From the NCBI GenBank assembly GCA_034044135.1, contig CP139021.1:5595635-5659634 (forward strand): a stretch of DNA of 64,000 nt, written 5' to 3'. The notes below the pieces were generated by a model. It saw only the letters and a program-made list of their open reading frames with translations. It did not search any database and was not told the DNA's origin. Positions 63,301 to 64,000 of this stretch are shown here, piece after piece (the stretch's first letter is position 1; every line of letters begins with the position of its first letter). A program made the position numbers and the translations under genes. This DNA comes from Flammeovirgaceae bacterium SG7u.111. Lineage in GTDB: Bacteria > Bacteroidota > Bacteroidia > Cytophagales > Flammeovirgaceae.

Positions 63301-64000
63301 TAGCCACTAACGGGCTACCAGACAAATTCAAATCGGAAGTCCCACTGTTGGTAATTGTGTATTCATATGTGACCGTATCCACTCCAATAGAAAGAGAGCC
63401 AAAATCGGTATTGTTTGTGTTAGAAACAGTAGAGCTTCCATTTGAAATAGCTACTCCATTTCCAGAAACTTCTACTTCAGGGCTTACCCCTACTCCGCTA
63501 ATAGCAAAATCGAATACCGTCTCATCCAAATCATTGTTATCGAAAGTTATAATCGCAGACCTACTCCCTAGGGCTTGAGGCGTAAAGCGAATCACGAAAC
63601 TAGTGGTATCACCTACTGCTACAGGAGATACAGGTAATCTGACAATTGAAAAGTCACTACTTTCCGACCCTGAAATCTCAACCAATCCTGTTGAGGTCAA
63701 ATCTAACGCTTCTGTTCCTGTATTGTAAATTACAAATGTTTGGTCTTGGTATTCCCTATCGAGAATTACCTCACCAAAACTCGTCCCATCGGCTACTTCC
63801 GGAGTATTGTCTCCATCTATAATCTCTATTCCCAAACCTCTTAAGCTTACTTCAGGACTCACCCCAGTTCCTTGAATGGCAAATGTATAATTACCTTCGT
63901 CCAAGTCATTGCTACTAACTTCTATTACTGCGGACTTCAATCCTAAGCTAGTGGGGCTGAAACTGACTTCTGTAATTACACTATCCCCTGGCATAAGGAT
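60386..64000 (-). CDS. Giant repeat surface protein with type IX (type B) sorting domain, 5' end outside the window
   Basis: C-terminal 1204 residues; the frame is open through the right edge, so the true start lies beyond it. It begins inside a choice-of-anchor D (ASH-like) repeat, followed by four complete ones of about 125 residues (each with SGNGVEI-type start, TNFG, ITNTG and SDDLDEG motifs). Then come six cadherin-like modules of about 95 residues with ANDxDxDG calcium-type motifs; five of the six have a Cys pair (YQICDPDGLCDTA). The last 90 residues are the gliding-associated type IX sorting domain (GLSPNGDGINDTW, IFNRWGDTVFE, GTYFYVIEL). Secreted through the SprA pore; likely adhesin. 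The N-terminal function is not visible. Confidence 0.95.
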   Translation of the reverse strand: MLMPGDSVITEVSFSPTSLGLKSAVIEVSSNDLDEGNYTFAIQGTGVSPEVSLRGLGIEIIDGDNTPEVADGTSFGEVILDREYQDQTFVIYNTGTEALDLTSTGLVEISGSESSDFSIVRLPVSPVAVGDTTSFVIRFTPQALGSRSAIITFDNNDLDETVFDFAISGVGVSPEVEVSGNGVAISNGSSTVSNTNNTDFGSLSIGVDTVTYEYTITNSGTSDLNLSGSPLVAISGANATDFEVVELPSTSIGVALNSAFKLKFSPSDVGIREALVTIINDDLDEGTYTFKVEGNGLTPEIVVEGNSREIVNGDITPSVNDLTNFGNILVDIGSLERTFEITNAGNLQLNLTGSPVVSLSGDIADFSVTTFPATAIAVGGISPFSVVFNPQSAGIKQVVLTIESDDLNEPSYSFTLQGVGVDAEIAVSGNGVEIVDGSTVVSTTDNTSFGEMKVSGETKVHSFTIENTGNGELSFTSAPIIEIDGLNKGDFTVVTQPGSTILAASANTVFQIEFNPSAIGQRVAQIIIGNSDLDEGTFTFQIEGVGTLAKPVAENDYITLNEETPTYIDVQANDSDDDGQVLTTAIIYKPLNGLVSVTNGDSLLYTPNEDFSGEDNLTYQICDPDGLCDTATVAITVVNLNSKPIAVDDEGFTLMNQSVELDVQDNDTDPDGESFITNILTNPSNGVVSVISQSSVEYIPNIDFYGEDAFDYTIVDAAGELDTARVTVTVSLVNKAPIAVIDTAYVVQNRSVEVEVMANDSDPDGDPLTLQIVGDPVNGTAGLLGTDKIIYAPENGFFGSDQVFYSICDQYGFCDTTSLIVITLYPSDRPVAVNDEATERANTELVLDVQANDIDTRNLGLTTLIISPPVNGSASVNSDQEIVYMPNYNFAGLDRISYQICDTGGLCDTASVEITVLAWVNYPTAVNDEAVTPYGSSVIIDVLANDTEPDGLGLSLFISKNPANGSVSINTYKQIVYTPISTFDGTDVFEYAICNPDGLCDTASVFVTVSNPPQAVSDVISVIKGGTLFIDVTENDIDPDGDLDPSSVRIIEEPMSGNSVRIEDEGIVIYDSRVDFTGQDYLIYEVCDLTGKCDTDTIFVFVEVPVSEVLVTKKGLSPNGDGINDTWIVEGIEYFPYNKVKIFNRWGDTVFEMEGYNNEDVLWDGSSNRSLSLGSGTVPEGTYFYVIELGNGERPLTGFIEVKQ

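Noticed and set aside
1-64000. tRNA, rRNA, riboswitch, CRISPR array or prophage
   Set aside because: Reading all gaps on both strands I found no cloverleaf-like sequence, no repeat-spacer array and no phage genes; small structured RNAs cannot be excluded without a covariance search.

Overview
The window looks like chromosomal DNA of a Bacteroidota bacterium, most likely a marine or polysaccharide-degrading member of the Cytophagales/Flammeovirgaceae type (inference from gene content, no database search). Signs are a SprA/Sov-type type IX secretion pore, a GldH-like lipoprotein, a huge surface protein with a gliding-associated type IX sorting domain, many short-lipobox lipoproteins, TAnnTTTG promoter boxes and very weak ribosome binding sites except at rpsU. 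No rRNA, tRNA or CRISPR array was recognised.

Layout. 1-7.2 kb: the tail of an unknown gene, a terminator, then a complete chemotaxis operon (MCP-cheW-cheY-cheA-cheR-cheB) followed by a broken small reading frame. 7.3-10.7 kb: a secreted hypothetical, an intact 867-bp IS5-family insertion sequence with TAA target duplication, and a GT39-type membrane glycosyltransferase. 10.7-14.5 kb: GH51 arabinofuranosidase and GH67 alpha-glucuronidase, a leftward pair for glucuronoarabinoxylan side chains. 14.7-25.3 kb: RluB-type pseudouridine synthase with a long Arg/Asp repeat extension, RuvC, SprA (about 2490 residues) and RuvA.

25.7-32.8 kb: a rightward deoxysugar catabolic operon (FucI-type isomerase, free class II aldolase, FGGY kinase, aldolase/SDR fusion) preceded by two tandem CG-centred palindromes that look like operators. 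33-38.3 kb: small housekeeping or envelope genes (TlpA-like thioredoxin lipoprotein, DUF4174, GldH-like lipoprotein, nitrilase-family amidase, ACT protein, sterol-desaturase family protein). 38.4-45.8 kb: an envelope-stress-like block: OmpA lipoprotein, coiled-coil lipoprotein, MscS channel, two tandem CsbD proteins, a histidine kinase with a degenerate receiver, a sigma-54 activator, a single-domain response regulator and a Dps-like protein. 46-48 kb: small secreted proteins and lipoproteins.

48.3-56.5 kb: a leftward 2-oxoacid oxidation and electron-transfer block: a single-chain pyruvate:acceptor oxidoreductase, a dihydroorotate-dehydrogenase-like flavoprotein, a long-chain flavodoxin, and KorA/KorB. 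The pyruvate enzyme keeps the TPP site and the proximal cluster cysteines but has no 8Fe ferredoxin domain at all, which I consider the most interesting feature of the window; the flavodoxin beside it is an obvious candidate acceptor. 57-60.3 kb: a secreted hypothetical, rpsU (with a Shine-Dalgarno-like site), xerC, hpf and an LprI-like protein. 60.4-64 kb: the C-terminal 1200 residues of a giant repeat surface protein that runs off the window.
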